From: Ifrita kowaldi
Taxonomy: Eukaryota > Chordata > Aves > Passeriformes > Cinclosomatidae
Reading direction: 5' to 3'
NCBI GenBank assembly: GCA_013398055.1
Contig: VZRS01015165.1
Coordinates: 29,660-93,659 of the forward strand
Length of the DNA stretch: 64,000 nucleotides
Position 1 is the stretch's first letter. Each line of letters opens with the position of its first letter. Under the pieces are notes generated by a model. The model was given only the letters and a program-made list of their open reading frames with translations, was not told the origin of the DNA and searched no databases. Position numbers and translations under genes: made by a program. Shown here in pieces: positions 26,061-40,049 of this stretch.

Positions 26061-28817
26061 TGTATTTATTGGCCAGAATCAATAGTGTACCAGAAGCCAC
26101 GACTTCAGTTCTCTTTGACACATTTCATCAACTTCCCAATGCATTAATTGTATATATACACCATAAATAAATGGTCTATAAATAAAGTAGGACATGCAGC
26201 ATGTTTAAACTTTACTTTAGAGGAGGAATTTAAAAATGCAACAAAACTACTAGTTTTGGTATTTGACTGAAATTCTCAAACTTGACACATCCTTCAAGAC
26301 CCCTTCTCCAGTCACATTAGTATTGAGTACCTTGAATGTTGGCAAACCTGAATGGGCACTGGGGAGTACAGTGGTCATGGAGCTTTGTAGGGCACAGTCA
26401 ACTCTTTAAGCTTTCTGCTTCAGTGTACTGCCAGGTCTTGGTTTTGCACTAAAATATCTGTTTTAGAATACTTGTAACTACATCCCCCTTTTCTATACAG
26501 AATTAAGGACAAGAGAACTAAGAGGTGGCCATTCCATGTAATGCTACAGGTTTGGAATGGTGGCTGGAGGACAAAGAAGTCTAACTGTGAAAAAAATTGT
26601 TATCTCCAGAGGTGAAGCAAATGAATGAATTAATTGTAATGGTTCTCCAGGGTTCCTCTGAACTCCATCAGTCCTCTGTTCAGCTGATACGTTAAGGGCA
26701 TTCAACTCTTCCAAGTCAGTAGGCAAGGAAGGTACTGAGGGCTCAAACTTGCAAAGGCTAAGTTATAAAATTATGCATGTTTTTGGAATCCCAAGAATGT
26801 GCAAAGATTTAGAATTTGTACTTCTTGGATTACATATTTCAACCCAATTAAATCTGACTGTGCCAGATGCAGTAGCTGAAATTATAGATTTGGAACAGCT
26901 ATTTGGAGAACGTTCCAAAGTAGATGTAAATCAAGCACCATGATTATTTTTAAATGAACCAAGAAGCAATTTGTTTTGTTTAACAAAACTTTTTTAATAC
27001 CACAAATTCTTGTATATTTGCATGTGTGTTAGCTGGGGTCTGGATTACATCTACGCTGCAAAATACAGGACCCAGGAAGGAGTAGAAGAGTGGAGAGATT
27101 GTGAGAGATTACTGCTGTTCCCCTATTACAGGATAGGCAAGGAGGGCAGTATGAATCGTACAGTATGTGCGGATGTGAAGTTGAAGTTCATTCAGACTAT
27201 TCAAAACCTCTGGAGATCTGAGGCTGATAATATTTTTTGAACAACTCTACTTCAACAAGAACTGTCATACTTCACCAGGCTTAGTCCTGGTACCTAACCC
27301 CAGCACACTAATTCACTAATCCTGGGGAAGTCAGAAGGCAAAAATAAGAGTGCATGTGTTAAGATTATTTTGATACTTATCATTGTTGACAAAACTAGCT
27401 ATCTTATAATTGTGGCACACTTTCCTGAAAGAACCAGGAGTTATGCTCTGTCACTAAGGTAAACTCATTCAGAGCCTTCAGCAAGACTCTGTGTGTGGAA
27501 AACACAATATATCCCTATCTGTTATCCCCAGCTTCATAAAAACAGAGAACATGCTGAAAAATGCCGAAAGACATTTTGAATGAATTGCAGATTCGTTCCT
27601 ATCAGCTCTAGCGGTATTTTCATTGCAGCTCTGGATAGGAGACGGTTCACTGAGAAGGAAAGTTGTGAGCAAATTCCTCTGCTGTATTCGTCAAAAGTTC
27701 ACATTTTCTTTTCAGCAGTAGAATACAAAATTGTAGTGACAGGTGAATTAGCGAGGTATAAAAGCTATCTTGGCCAATGACACAATCCTTCTCTGTAATT
27801 ATGGGAGAAACCGCAAGAGTGCAAAGTCAAGCAGAAACAGTATTATCAGACTTTGAACAACCTGCTCACTGAACTGGTGGGTTGAGCATGGATGCATAGC
27901 AGACCAGAGTCCCCAAGGAAATCAAGGATTTACCATGACATCATTGGTTTCCTGTTGCATAGTTTTAATTTCCAGCTAACAATCCCATGAACTGGTCTTC
28001 ATGGCTGACAGAACTTGTTTGCAGGCACAAGCTGTCACTATGCATTTGTGTTTGTCACAAATACAAAACACTGAAGCCACTGTATCTTCCCATGCCTTCT
28101 CTGTGGATTTCTTTCTGTACATACCCCAAGAAACAATTAAAAAAAACTAAAAAACCACCACTACCCAAAAAACTTTAAAAAAAAAGCCAAAACACACCCC
28201 CACCAACCCCCCTCCAAGAAAACAAAACCAAAACACCCACCTGAGAATCGCCCAGGAAGGGAGAAGTAAATATCCTCCTTTTCTAAAGCCAGCATTACTA
28301 CTACAGTCATTCTGGAGATGGAGATCCTAGGGGCATATGTATCAACAAGTGTGTTAGGATTGTTCACCTGGGGAGAAAACAAACAAAGAAAACTAAGTAT
28401 GGGTGCCATCCAGCTGCCCTAAAGAATGGCCTAAAGTCTGCACAAATGGGAAGGCTTTGAAGGGAAGATTTCCGTATAAATTTGTTTAGCTTTTACAGAG
28501 AATGCTCCTGCTCCTCTTTTTCCAAACTCTCTGAGGTAGGTAATAGTGGAAAAGAAAAATGATTATTTTATTCCTGTCATGAGCTTTTCCATCAGTTCTA
28601 AGACTAGAAACAGTTCAGACCTAGTTTCTAAAACACTGTCTCCAACAACTCCTTTACTTAGACCTCTAGGTAGCCTATTTGCTCCCAAATGGAAAGAACC
28701 TCACTAAAGTTAAAAGGCAAGGTTGTCCAGGAGAACTGTAGAAACTGCGAAGACAGAGGGCAATGACTGACCACTCCTGAGGCAGCTACAACTTGCCAAG
28801 TCAGTATTTCGCTCAGT
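26061..28817. other. intergenic DNA with A/C-rich low complexity
   Basis: No gene recognised. Bases 28,130-28,240 are an A/C-rich low-complexity tract almost free of G. The open frames at 26,749-26,943 and 27,010-27,240 are short and unassigned. Confidence 0.45.
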
Positions 28818-28862
28818 CACAGAATTGTTGAGGTTGGAAGGGACCTCTCATCAGAGTTCCTC
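28818..28862 (-). mobile_element. CR1 3'-end stub
   Basis: TCACAGAATTGTTGAGGTTGGAAGGGACCTC-like sequence is the reverse complement of a CR1 3' end. Only about 45 bp can be aligned by eye; the element is 5' truncated or decayed beyond that. Confidence 0.75.
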
Positions 28863-29116
28863 AGAGCTCACATCAGAGAAAATTCACTAAAAGCACTTAC
28901 AGAGTCATTTCCAAAAGATCCTTTGTGGTTACCCACCCAACACAGACATGAGCAGGTAGAATTTTTCACAGGAGCTAGCCAGAAGTACAATTCCTCAAAA
29001 AACTCCAGTATTTATTGCAGGAAACAGCTGACTCTGATGGCTCTACCTGGTAAGTCATGACACTTTCTCTAGGGACTGACATGCAGCCGAAAGCCCATGA
29101 AGTTTCCTAAGTTTTT

Positions 29117-29705
29117 CATAGAATCCTAGAATGGTTTGGGTTGGAAGAGGACCTATAAAGGTTCACCCCCCTGCAATCAGTCAGGATATCTTCAATTCCA
29201 TCAGGCTGCTCAGAGCCCCATCCAGCCTGGCCTTGAATACTCTCAGGGATGGGACATCTACAGCTTCTCTGGGCAACCTGTCCCAGTGTTTCATTACCTC
29301 ATAATAAAAAAATTATTCTTTATTGCTAGTCTCAATCTACCCTCTTTTAGTTTAAAATCATTATCCTTTGTCCTACTGCTACTGGCCCTGCAAAAATGCC
29401 TGTCCCCATCTTTCTCATAAACCCCCTTTAAGTACTGAAAGGCTGCAACAAGGTCTCATGAGAGCCTTCTCTTCTCCCAGGAGAATGAATGAATAATCCC
29501 AACTCTATCAGTCTTTCCTCATAGGATATGTGCTCCAGCCCCTGATCACCCTTGTGACACTACTATGGACTGGCTCCAGCAGGTCCCTGTCCTTCCTGTG
29601 CTGGGACCCCAGAGCTGGATGCAGGGCTCCAGGTGGGTCTCAGCAGAGCGGAGCAGAGGGGCAGAATCCCCTCCCTCCCCTGCTGCCCACGGGGCTCTGG
29701 GCAAT
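29117..29705 (-). mobile_element. CR1 LINE 3' portion
   Basis: Begins with TCATAGAATCCTAGAATGGT and GGGTTGGAAGAGGACC, then passes through the same blocks as the copy at 5,620-6,190 and stops at nearly the same internal point (CCCACGGGGCTCTGG). About 590 bp. The two copies belong to the same or sister subfamilies and share their 5' break region. Confidence 0.95.
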
Positions 29706-30994
29706 TTAGAGAGAAAGGTTTACAGGGAAGCTATATCTTGTTCCTACACGGAAATTTTTGTGTAATGTTTCAAAACCAGCATTTCTGGGATTGGTAGAGC
29801 TCAGCCCATCTGAAAATACCATCTGTGGAACAGTGCTGAACAGCCAGATCCTCACAATGATTTGCATCCAACATACACTCATTCTGGTACAGGGGTTCTT
29901 TATTTACAGTGCTCTTGAGTTATGGCAGAAGCGGTGTTTGGGAGGTGGCTGGACGAAAATGCTTGTTACCTCATGTACTGAATTTAGCAATGAATCAAAA
30001 ATGGAAGGAAAGAGAAACGGACCTTGAACCTCACCTGTGTACCTTGTGGTTGGCAATTAGGACTTTCATCCTCATGTGACAGCATTCCAGTTTCGAGCCC
30101 ATCAGATGCTCAACAGAAAAAAGAGAAAGGGGAGGCTGCTTGCTCTAGAACCAGTTTCATCCTCAGCCTGCTTTACTACCATGAAGCTGATCTAGTGCAT
30201 CTAGTGGACAAAATGACAAAAAAAACCCAAAACCCTTTGAAATGACTGATAAATCTCTGAACAGATTATTACCAATTTTCTTTTGCAGCTGGCTATTGAA
30301 AGAAGTGAAATATCAAGTCCACAATCCAGCTGTGAGTGTTGTCAACAATGAAGTCATTCCAGCATAATAGAGACAAAAATGCATAATGTCCAATTTCTTA
30401 TTGAATTTACTGAGATTCTTGATGTCAGTGGGATGGTGATGTTCAGAACTGAGTTCACTTGTATTTCAGGAGTAAGCCAGAAAACTGAGACAAACTATCT
30501 ATTTTTTTCACTGAAGCTTGATACATACAAATACATTGAACTTTATTCAGATGCCTGAAAGACTAGATTTCTGATATTCAGCAACATTCTGAATGACCAT
30601 GAAAAATGTTCCTTTCATCCAGTAATATGCATTCATGCCATCCTCAGGAACCAGAGATTATCACATCCATATCAGAACATGGACTCTATGCCTAAAAATT
30701 AATTGGAATGCTTTGCAGGCATTGGGAAAAAGCCAGTAAAGAAAATGGTTTGGTCGCTCATTCAATAATCCCTTTCTTAAATTTTAGTCAATACCAGCCT
30801 AGAAGGTGGGTGGTAATGTGTGGTTCTAAATTTCAGTAGCCAGTTATGTGCAAAGGTAAAGAAAACAAGAAAAGAAGGCTGAAAAACACAGCAATTCACT
30901 ATTGTGTTTTATCACTGGATCATGTTTTAGTTAAATGCTCACAAAATGTTTCAAATTCTGAAGTTTAAAAAAATACTGCAGGAATCCCGGGGGG
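29706..30994. other. intergenic DNA, nothing recognised
   Basis: No gene or repeat recognised before the gap. Confidence 0.5.
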
Positions 30995-31069
30995 NNNNNN
31001 NNNNNNNNNNNNNNNNNNNNNNNNNNNNNNNNNNNNNNNNNNNNNNNNNNNNNNNNNNNNNNNNNNNNN
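30995..31069. other. sequence gap (75 N)
   Basis: A run of 75 N. The bases on each side (CCCGGGGG before, GGAGGAGCGGG after) are G-rich in an otherwise AT-rich region, so a GC-rich or G-quadruplex-prone sequence may have resisted sequencing. Any frame read through the gap is meaningless. Confidence 0.99.
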
Positions 31070-34000
31070 GGAGGAGCGGGCTGTTTCATAATAAGCTTAT
31101 ATAAGTGCCACTTTCTAATTTTGCAGCAATTTACCCACTGACCTCTTTCTGTGCTTTTCTCCATGTTGCCTGGAATGCCCTTGAGAGAAATACTTCTTCC
31201 TGCAAAATCTACCTGTGCTGCGAAGACCAAAAAAATGCACAGCTTGGTATACTCTTATTTATATGTATTACTAGAGGAAGAAGAGAAACTTTGAGCTTCA
31301 TATGCATTATTACAGGAAGCAGCTTTAAGTATCTCATGTATCCAGTTTTACTGATAGCTGACTGTTGGTTAGTCTTATTTTCTCTCTTTCTTATTTTTTG
31401 CAAAAGGTAGCTCTGTTCTGTCCTGTGCTATGCCCCTAGGCAGCTAAATGAATTTAATTTTTTTCTGAATGTGATAAAGTGGAAATTGCTGTGATCCTAA
31501 AAAAATCTGCTTCTAAATCTCCTTGTAATAGTGAGCTGTGAGCTGAGTTGAACATCCATCTTGACTTTTGGTGCCACCACATTTTAAACATCTTTTAGTA
31601 CAGTAGTAGCCTTTATAACATCTTACACATTATTAGGGACTTTTTTTATTATCAACCAGAGAGTAGCAACAACTGGAGAAAAAGAAAACATATCTCCTTG
31701 ATACAGGGGAGTATCCCAGACAATTTCATATGAGATTCTTTGAAGCACAGCTAGATATGTTTCATGTCAAGACACAATAGAAAATTCACCAGAAATACTG
31801 TGTGCCATTCCCATCTCCCACATCTGATCGGATGAACTGAAGCCAGAAGACCTTCAGTGAATTGCTAGCAGCAGCATCCAAAAGGACACGTGGGAATTAG
31901 AAGCAGTTTTGTGTGCTAAGTCTGAAAGAAGAGGGTATTGCTCTCCGCAAACACACAGATAGACATCAGTGGTGGAGAAAAGGTATTTAAACAGAAAGAC
32001 AACTTTTGTGGTATTTATACCATGACATATCAAAAGAACTAGCTGGTAAGGACCAGTAGTGAATGACTAAATCTAAACATTCCTCTTTAAAGAAGCTTTC
32101 TGAGAAGTCTTTCAGAAGAATGAATCAGACAACAAAATTCAATTAGTTTCCAGACAGGGTTTAATCTGCTTTTTCTTCCTTTCTCTATCATAGCTAGGGA
32201 ACTAGACTTCATGGTTCCTTCCTGCAGGGTCTTCCTACACAACACAGCCATGTTTCACCCATTTAAAACCTTGGAATAGATTTAACATTTTCAGATAGGT
32301 TAATGATTTGGTGTTACAAGTTGGAATTTGGGAAATATTTCTTTGCATATTTTGATTCACGACATCTCTCTGTTATTTGAAGGATCAGAAGATATTATTT
32401 CTTATGAATCTAAAATGAGCATTCTCACCTCTTCATATATGTTAATTATATACAGGAAATTACATACAGGAGTCTCTACCTTCATATAAAGCCAAATAAA
32501 AAGTACAGGAAGAGATTAGGAGTCTCTTCAGAGAAGGCCAGCCATATGACAAATTTTCTCTTAAGACCACAATTCTCTAAGTCCACGAGAAACTCTTCAA
32601 CCAAACTGAATCTCTGTTACACTCTAGTCTCTCAATTAAAATTCCAAGCCAAAAGATCAATTAAAATCCTACATGGTTTTCAAAACAAATGGTTCACATC
32701 CAGCTATCAGTGAAAATACAGATCTGAGCAGAAGGTTGTACCTGCCTCTACATTTTGTTTTCACAAACACTGTGTTGCCAGTACCCAGTACTACAATGCT
32801 TGTATAACAAAGTTCTCCCCAGAGAACACATTTTGGCTATGACTAGTTCACCCATGAGTGACAGACATAGGTATTGCACAAATTGCCTACTGCTGCAGCT
32901 GTGTAATGGAGAGCTTGTGTCCCACTGTGACTTGAATTGCAACAGTGGAATCAAGGTAAAAATGAAACCCTGAATATTAGTTCAGCTTTGCTGCTTTTCT
33001 TCACTAGATACAGTTTTCAAAAGTATGTCTCTTGATCACTTAGCCCAGTGTTCCAGTTGCATATTTTATACTTCAGAAAAAACATTGTGATTAGATACTC
33101 AGGCATTTCTGTAGCACAAGACCAACTTCACTTACTAATTCATGCCCTAAGACCTCAATTCGTGATAAACCCAGAGCATTTGTCCCAGGAAGGACTCCTA
33201 TCTTTTTTTCAAGTGTCAGGAATTCAGAATATCACAGTATAGCTGCCCTCATAGAGAAAATAAGACCAAATCTCTGCATCTTGTCATGTCCATACTTCTG
33301 TTTGTGAAGATTGTATTTGCTTCTGAAATTCCTTTGTGAGTTGTGATGTCTGCAGAGCTGTAGAGCAGTAACTCCATTCTTTCACATAGCACCACTCAAA
33401 TTTTTGTTCTGTTTTACTAACAAAGACAGCGGGAAAAGTAAATCAGAATAAATCAATTTAGAGAGTACACTTCATTTGGGAAGAGACAGACGAGATGACA
33501 GGGTTTGTGGGGTTTTTCTTACCTGCATGGATTCTATTTACTTCCTTGCATTTATGTCTAAAACCAGCTTGAACTTTCCTGCACAAAGCTTTGGTGAATA
33601 ACTGGATACATCACAGTATCTCAGATTCTTAGTCTATTTCTGAGAAATTCTAGGGGTTGAAGGAGATTAAATAAGGTAAATTGGCATGACTTCTGCAGGA
33701 CAAAATGTGAATGACCAGTCCAGTGGCACAATGAGGAACCAGAGCTTCACAGCTACTGGGAAGTTAACGGGAAAGGACACCCACTTACGCACACAAGTGT
33801 CTCAAAAGACAAGTTCTGTGTGACACAATTTTTTTCACAGCATTCTGGAATATCACAGATCTGTGGACTACAGTAAACAGACTTCAGCTGTAAAAATCAA
33901 GAAAAAATTTATTTATCCCATTTCCCTGAAAGCCTCCCTTAGTTGCTTAGATAATTATACTTTTTGTTGTAGTAGTAGTTAAAAAGAAAAAGCTCTGACC

Positions 34001-37000
34001 TCTGTGGAATCTGCTAGTTCCCTGAAGCACAAAATGTAGGCTTTATTTTACAAAATTGAGGGCACTTATGTTGAGGTTGACAAGCCAAGTAGAATTAATT
34101 TGCAGAAACAGGATTCAAAAGCAGGCATCAGTCCAGGAGAAGGAAGAGTTCCCAATGGGAACATTTGCAACTTGATGCTTTTGTACAAAAGAAAAATTTA
34201 CTTAGCTACCAGTAAATCCACTACCGGTTCTCAGCTTTGAGGAGGAGTGGAAAAAAAAGTCTTCCTCTCCAGACACTTCCCCTAGAGATCCAATCAAAGC
34301 ATGCAGGAAATGCATAGAAACACCAACATGCCTCATCAACACCATTCCTTCAAACCTCAGCTCTCATGCTAATGTGAAGGATTTCAAACCACTTGGAAAA
34401 TTTCTACACAAATTACTGACATGGGAGTCAAGTCTAGGATAGGTAACTCTGAAAAAAGTGCCACAAATTCCCCGATACCTTCTTTGCTGCTGCTCCCACC
34501 AGGACTATTACTCTGTTAAAACAATGGACAGTTTAACCTAGACAAATGGACATCCTCAGCCACTGCTTTATGAATTCACCTTACTCAGAAGTAAGAAGAA
34601 ACAAGTAGGCTTTCTTTTGTAATACTGGGCAGTACAAGGGAACTTCTGGTGGGTTGGCACCTTGCTGTTGATCAGACAAGTCACATTCATACTCCCAGCA
34701 GACAACATGCTACGGCACGTTCAAGAAGTGTGAGACAAAAGACTTGCATTGACAAAGCCTAACCTTTTCCACATCTTTCCCCAAACTGGACAAAATGAAG
34801 AGACTTATCACTGCTTTTGCCTGTGCTGGTTTAACCAAGTGGAGGAAATGCTAGTCACACTAGTGAGGCTGTGTGCTTTGGTTGCCATGAGTACCATATT
34901 CAGTGAAAATATGTTATGGAAAATCATTAACTCTGAAGAGTGAGGGAGAATAGTTAACAGTCGCTGTTGAACAAAGATAGGGAGTCTACTAATTGAGAAA
35001 AATTTCCAAGTGCAGACCCTAAAGTAAAGTGAGTAGTTGAAGTGATCCTGTGAAATATGGGCATACAAGCCAATTTAACAAACTTCTCAGAATAACAGAT
35101 TCACATACCAACTTAAACAGTGCTTTCCAGCATAGTCAGCTATATGATACAAACTGACCTTTTGGGCGATTTTGTAATCACAAGAGGGAGGACAAAACTG
35201 GAGGATTTATTTCATTTTAAATAATGGCAATGCTGCATAATTTAGTTTTATTATTTCTGCATTAAAAGTATGCTTTTCAATAATAAGTCAATGTTATGCT
35301 TTGCCTTGGTGTCCATATTATTGTTTTACAATAAGTTCTACAAACTGTAATATCAGGGAGCATTACAGGGCTTCACTTGGGAAACCTTAACAGCGAAGGA
35401 ATATTCTCTGCTGGCAACAGTGGTTCAAAGGACAAAGATGGGTTATAGTGATAGCCACTAGATTCAGTTCTGATGGTTACGAATCCACAGCAGGTGATGG
35501 GACGAAGATACTCTACAAAATGTTTTAATAAGGAAAATCTTGGCTTTGACGTTATTCTAGATAAACCAAACCGCAGGGAAAAGGGTTTTCTATGAAAAAC
35601 TCCCTGTCTCCAGCTGCTTGAAAACTTAGCACAAAATGCCTTGTGCTCTTATGGGGAGTAGGGCAGGGCTTGCAGAACAGAATTAACAATGCACCAAGGA
35701 CAGCTCAAGACACTCTGTGACAAGAAAGTGGTACTAGCCATTATTAGGCACAGGGCTGTGCGAATAGTCGTCCACTGGCAGCTCACGGATGGCAAAGAAA
35801 TGGAAGGTTAAGTCACCCATGTTATAGCAAAAAATTACAATTATTGGTATAGTTACACCTGGAATCACCACTCAAGATCAGCTTTAAAGACGATCTACAA
35901 AGTAGAAACTTCATAAAAAGAAAAGCTATTTAAGAAAAGAGAAAAAAAAAAGAAAAGGAAGAGGGATTTCTGTCTATTATTTACATGAGGAAATCTACTG
36001 AATTTTTCCTGGAAGATTATGGATGGCTGGAGAACAGGTGGGATTATCACCCCAGTAGTGTATAAGTAAAACCAAAGTAATAGAGAGGGGAAGTGGTTTA
36101 TTATTTGGACTGTTAAATGCTGTGAGTTATTTTTATTAACACCTACTTAGCTCAAACACTGAGAGACACCTGGAAGAAATATCTGATCCATTTACATTTC
36201 AGTGGAGGACTGAGAAAGCTTATAAAACACCTACAGGACTTCCAAACAGCCTTTTATGGAAAACAGGAGAGATCAGATTTAATGTAGCTAGCTAATACTT
36301 TTAAAAGGAAAAGAATCCATTACTACAACACCCTAAAGGCATATAAAAGACATCACAGCTTCTTTTCCCTTATTTTTCAGTACTTTGGCAGAAGTTCTCA
36401 TAATATAGGAGGAACCAATGTCCTCTGATGTTATCTCATAGGGTAAGGACGGAGCAGTGTGCTACACCACACCTACACACCAACGACTTCAGTACTTTAT
36501 TTTGCTACACCAAGACTTTTGTTTTATTTCACAGAAGTGGAAACCCAACCTAATTAACAGTAGCTGCAGGTTGTCAACCAGTTAGATTTCCCCTAACAGT
36601 TTCTAAACTGAACATTTTGGTCGTACTTTGGAAGTGTTTTCTGGTAGGCCAGGGTCAGGAGATGGCTGAGGGCAGAGAGGAGGAGAGAAAAGGATACTAG
36701 AAAGACAGCATAATACATGGTTAAAACAGTTAAAAATAAATATAGTTAAACTATTTTTAGTTGTAAATAAATACAATTAAAAGAGTTTAACTCACAGTTG
36801 GCATTGAAGGAGAAGTCTTTTAATAGGATAATAAACTTGGCAAAAATAGATACCAAAAAGATAACAGTTTAAATAATGCAATGGAAATACTTAATGCTAC
36901 TGAAATACACCATGCTAGGGATTAAATACAGGGGGGAAAAGGGAAAAATGTATAACTAAAATAGCATTCAACACCTAGACTAACAAATACCACATCATAA

Positions 37001-38618
37001 ATACATTCTCATTTAAAGGCACCTTCAGATACAAGATTAAACAAAGTCACATACCCATTTTAATATTTAGTCTTAATAAAAAAACCAGGCACATGTTAGA
37101 AACTAAATTCTGAAATTTATGTACATCTGGGGTAGACAGACACTGACAATTAAGTCAGAAGTAACACATCTCTAAAGACATTATGGTTAATTGTATTCTT
37201 TCCTCTTGACTGGGAATATCTGCTAGAAACAAAACGCTAAATAAAATAATCTCCCAGGCTATCAGGACTGTTTCTCCAAATCATGGCTCAAGACAGCATG
37301 AGGTATAAAAGCCAAACACTGGTAGAAGTATAACATCATGGCATTACTGTCACCAGCGGTATTTTGCAGTTTAAACACTGCAACTTATGCATGAACTTGC
37401 TTTACAGCGAGTTTTATTTGCACTGCAAATGTCTCAGGCCAAGAGCTCAGAGCGTCTAATAAAAAACTTGGATAATCAAAATCAAGTGTTCAAAACAATC
37501 CTAACACCAAACCAAACACAGAGATTTATTTACCGGTTACCTCAAAAGGACTGCCAAGCAAGTGGCTTTTTTTCCCCCAAAGCACACAAGCTGTTTTGGT
37601 AACAGAAACCAGGTTCTCTAGTTATTCATATCCAGTTCACAGAAAGTCTGCTGCCTACCAACATTCAGTTCTCTCAACCGTTGTTTTATACCAAAATCCT
37701 TCAGTTAACCCCAGAAAGGCAAGTGGGTTTAGGCTAAAACAGCCACAGCGTATTTCAGTTCCCTTTGTCAGAGTAACAGCATTTCCGAATCAATGCCCAC
37801 CATTAAGGTAGATATGAGAGCTAGCATTTTCAGGTGTCATATTTTCCAAATTTTTCACTTTGGACTCAAAGTTCGAAAACACTTAGTGAAAGAAATTTAA
37901 CAGTCTATTAATGTCTTAAGAACCTTACATTATTTACCTTTCAGAAAGAAGCCACAGGGACAAATGTATTGCCATAAAACTTAACACACGCACACACAGA
38001 AAGCCTGCAAATACAAGAGAAGTTTCCAACAGACCCACAGAAGTCTTCATACATTTTGTATGCTGGTAGAATTTTGATGTTTCTTACCTCAAATCTTAAT
38101 CTGATCCTGTTGTCATACCACTACAATCTTACCAACTACATGAATGCTGTAAGTAGCTGCTAATACCAGAATTCCACTGTGCTATAAGACTAGAATGGTC
38201 CTGAACAGCTGACAGTCTCAGTACACTGGCTTGTCATTAGCATCAGTATCTCCAAAAGCATAACTAGGCCTTGCCTTTCTTTAACTTAGCAGCATTCATC
38301 TTCCTGAAATCCTACGCCTTTAAAAAGGCTTTGCCAGTGACATCATCCAGCCCATGTGCACTGCAGGGAGTGGGACAGAGGAGCCTGGTGTTTTGTCAAC
38401 ACACATTACTGCCCTTTCAGGTTTAAACCAGGTGGCGTTTATATAACAGCTATGGATGAACAGTGAATGTTCATCAATGGGGGGTATGTTCTGAAACTGG
38501 CTGTGAATATATTTCTGTGTAGGATAGCTTTGGGACATCCTATCTGTGGAGTACAAGCACTGTCCTACCCTACAGCAATCTGAAAAGAAATATGCTAATG
38601 GTGCTAGCCCAAGAATAA
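31070..38618. other. intergenic or intronic DNA, nothing recognised
   Basis: About 7.5 kb of AT-rich DNA without a recognisable gene, LTR or LINE. A purine tract sits at 35,935-35,970, and AT-rich TAAATA-type sequence at 36,720-36,790. Confidence 0.45.
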
Positions 38619-39085
38619 CAGAATTGTTAGGGTTGGAAGGGATCTCCAGTCATCCAGTCCAACCCCCTTGGCCAAGGCAGGGTCCCCTGGAGCAGGTGAA
38701 ACAGGAATGCATCCAGATGGGGTTGGAATGTATCCAGAGAGGGAGACTCCACCATTTCCCTGGGCAGCTGTTCCAATGCTCTGCCACCTTCAATGCAAAG
38801 AAGTTCTTCCTCATGTTAAAATGGAACTTCCTGTGTTTTAATATATGGCCACTGCTCTTTGTCCTGTCACTGGGTACCACTGAAAACAGTCTGGTACCAT
38901 CCCTTTGACCCTGCTTCTGAGATATCTATATGCATTAACGAGATCCCCTCTCAGTCTGCTCTTCTCCAGACTAAACAGGCCCAGCCCACACAGTCTTTTC
39001 TCCTAACAGAGATGCTCCAGACCCTTAATCATCTTTGTGGCCTCTGCTGGACCCTCTCCAGTAGCTCCTTGCTCTGTGTCTGATT
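38619..39085 (-). mobile_element. CR1 LINE 3' portion, copy 1
   Basis: ACAGAATTGTTAGGGTTGGA begins the reverse-complemented 3' end; CCCCTTGGCCAAGGCAGGGT, TTCTTCCTCATGTTAAAATG and CTCTCCAGACTAAACAGGCC follow in CR1 order. The minus-strand frame at 38,650-38,880 keeps the reverse transcriptase C-terminal segment (VPSDRTKSSGHILKHRKF, then a FALKVAEHWNSCP run). It lies inside a 507-bp direct duplication. Confidence 0.93.
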
Positions 39086-39643
39086 GGAAGAAGAACATGT
39101 GAGGAAAATTGCAATTACACCTTCAGGGAATAGCATTACAGAAGNGGGATCTCCAGTCATCCAGTCCAACCCCCTTGGCCAAGGCAGGGTCCCCTGGAGC
39201 AGGTGAAACAGGAATGCATCCAGATGGGGTTGGAATGTATCCAGAGAGGGAGACTCCACCATTTCCCTGGGCAGCTGTTCCAATGCTCTGCCACCTTCAA
39301 TGCAAAGAAGTTCTTCCTCATGTTAAAATGGAACTTCCTGTGTTTTAATATATGGCCACTGCTCTTTGTCCTGTCACTGGGTACCACTGAAAACAGTCTG
39401 GTACCATCCCTTTGACCCTGCTTCTGAGATATCTATATGCATTAACGAGATCCCCTCTCAGTCTGCTCTTCTCCAGACTAAACAGGCCCAGCCCACACAG
39501 TCTTTTCTCCTAACAGAGATGCTCCAGACCCTTAATCATCTTTGTGGCCTCTGCTGGACCCTCTCCAGTAGCTCCTTGCTCTGTGTCTGATTGGAAGAAG
39601 AACATGTGAGGAAAATTGCAATTACGCCTTCAGGGAATAGCAT
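38639..39643. repeat. 507-bp tandem duplication joined at one N
   Basis: Bases 38,639-39,144 recur at 39,146-39,643 with an offset of 507. By eye the two differ by one base (ATTACACC against ATTACGCC) plus the last few bases. A single N at 39,145 sits exactly at the joint. This is what a false duplication in an assembly, such as two haplotypes or overlapping contigs joined head to tail, looks like. A real recent duplication is possible but less likely. Confidence 0.97.
39146..39592 (-). mobile_element. CR1 LINE 3' portion, copy 2
   Basis: Same sequence as the CR1 at 38,639-39,085, offset by 507. It lacks the first 20 bp of the 3' end because the N lies inside the element at GGGATCTCC. It should not be counted as an independent insertion. 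Confidence 0.93.
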
Positions 39644-40049
39644 AGAACAGAAGACACAAAATGAGGATAAAGCAAGGTAATTAATAATTTAGTTGGTGCT
39701 TAGATTGACCTCTATACACTAGAAGAGCTGGAGTCCAGAAGAGGAAGGAAAAAAAAACAAATTAAAAAATTGTACCTGTCTTGGAGTGACTTTATGGTGT
39801 GTATCCCCATTTGAAGTACAGGGGAGGATGGAGAATTCACATGTGGCCCGTGAAGATTGTGAAGAGTGCCTATGCCAGGCTATATAGAAGCAGTGAGAGG
39901 CTTTTACAGACTAGTGGTGAAGAAAGCCTTTGTGTTCAGGCCAAAATAACTCATCCTTAAAAAGATTAATAACCCCATGTACTTCAAATGGACTAAAGAG
40001 ACACACAGTTCATGATATTACAGTTTCTTACCACAGCATGCAAGAAGTT
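39644..40049. other. intergenic DNA, nothing recognised
   Basis: About 400 bp of ordinary AT-rich sequence leading into the CpG-rich segment. Confidence 0.5.

Noticed and set aside
26749..26943. 64-codon plus-strand frame with a protein-like end (PDAVAEIIDLEQLFGE)
   Set aside because: Considered as an exon, but no acceptor or donor in frame and no family recognised; too short to support.
38546..39083. Two repeated sets of 70-120-codon frames on both strands
   Set aside because: CR1 sequence duplicated by the 507-bp repeat; not genes.
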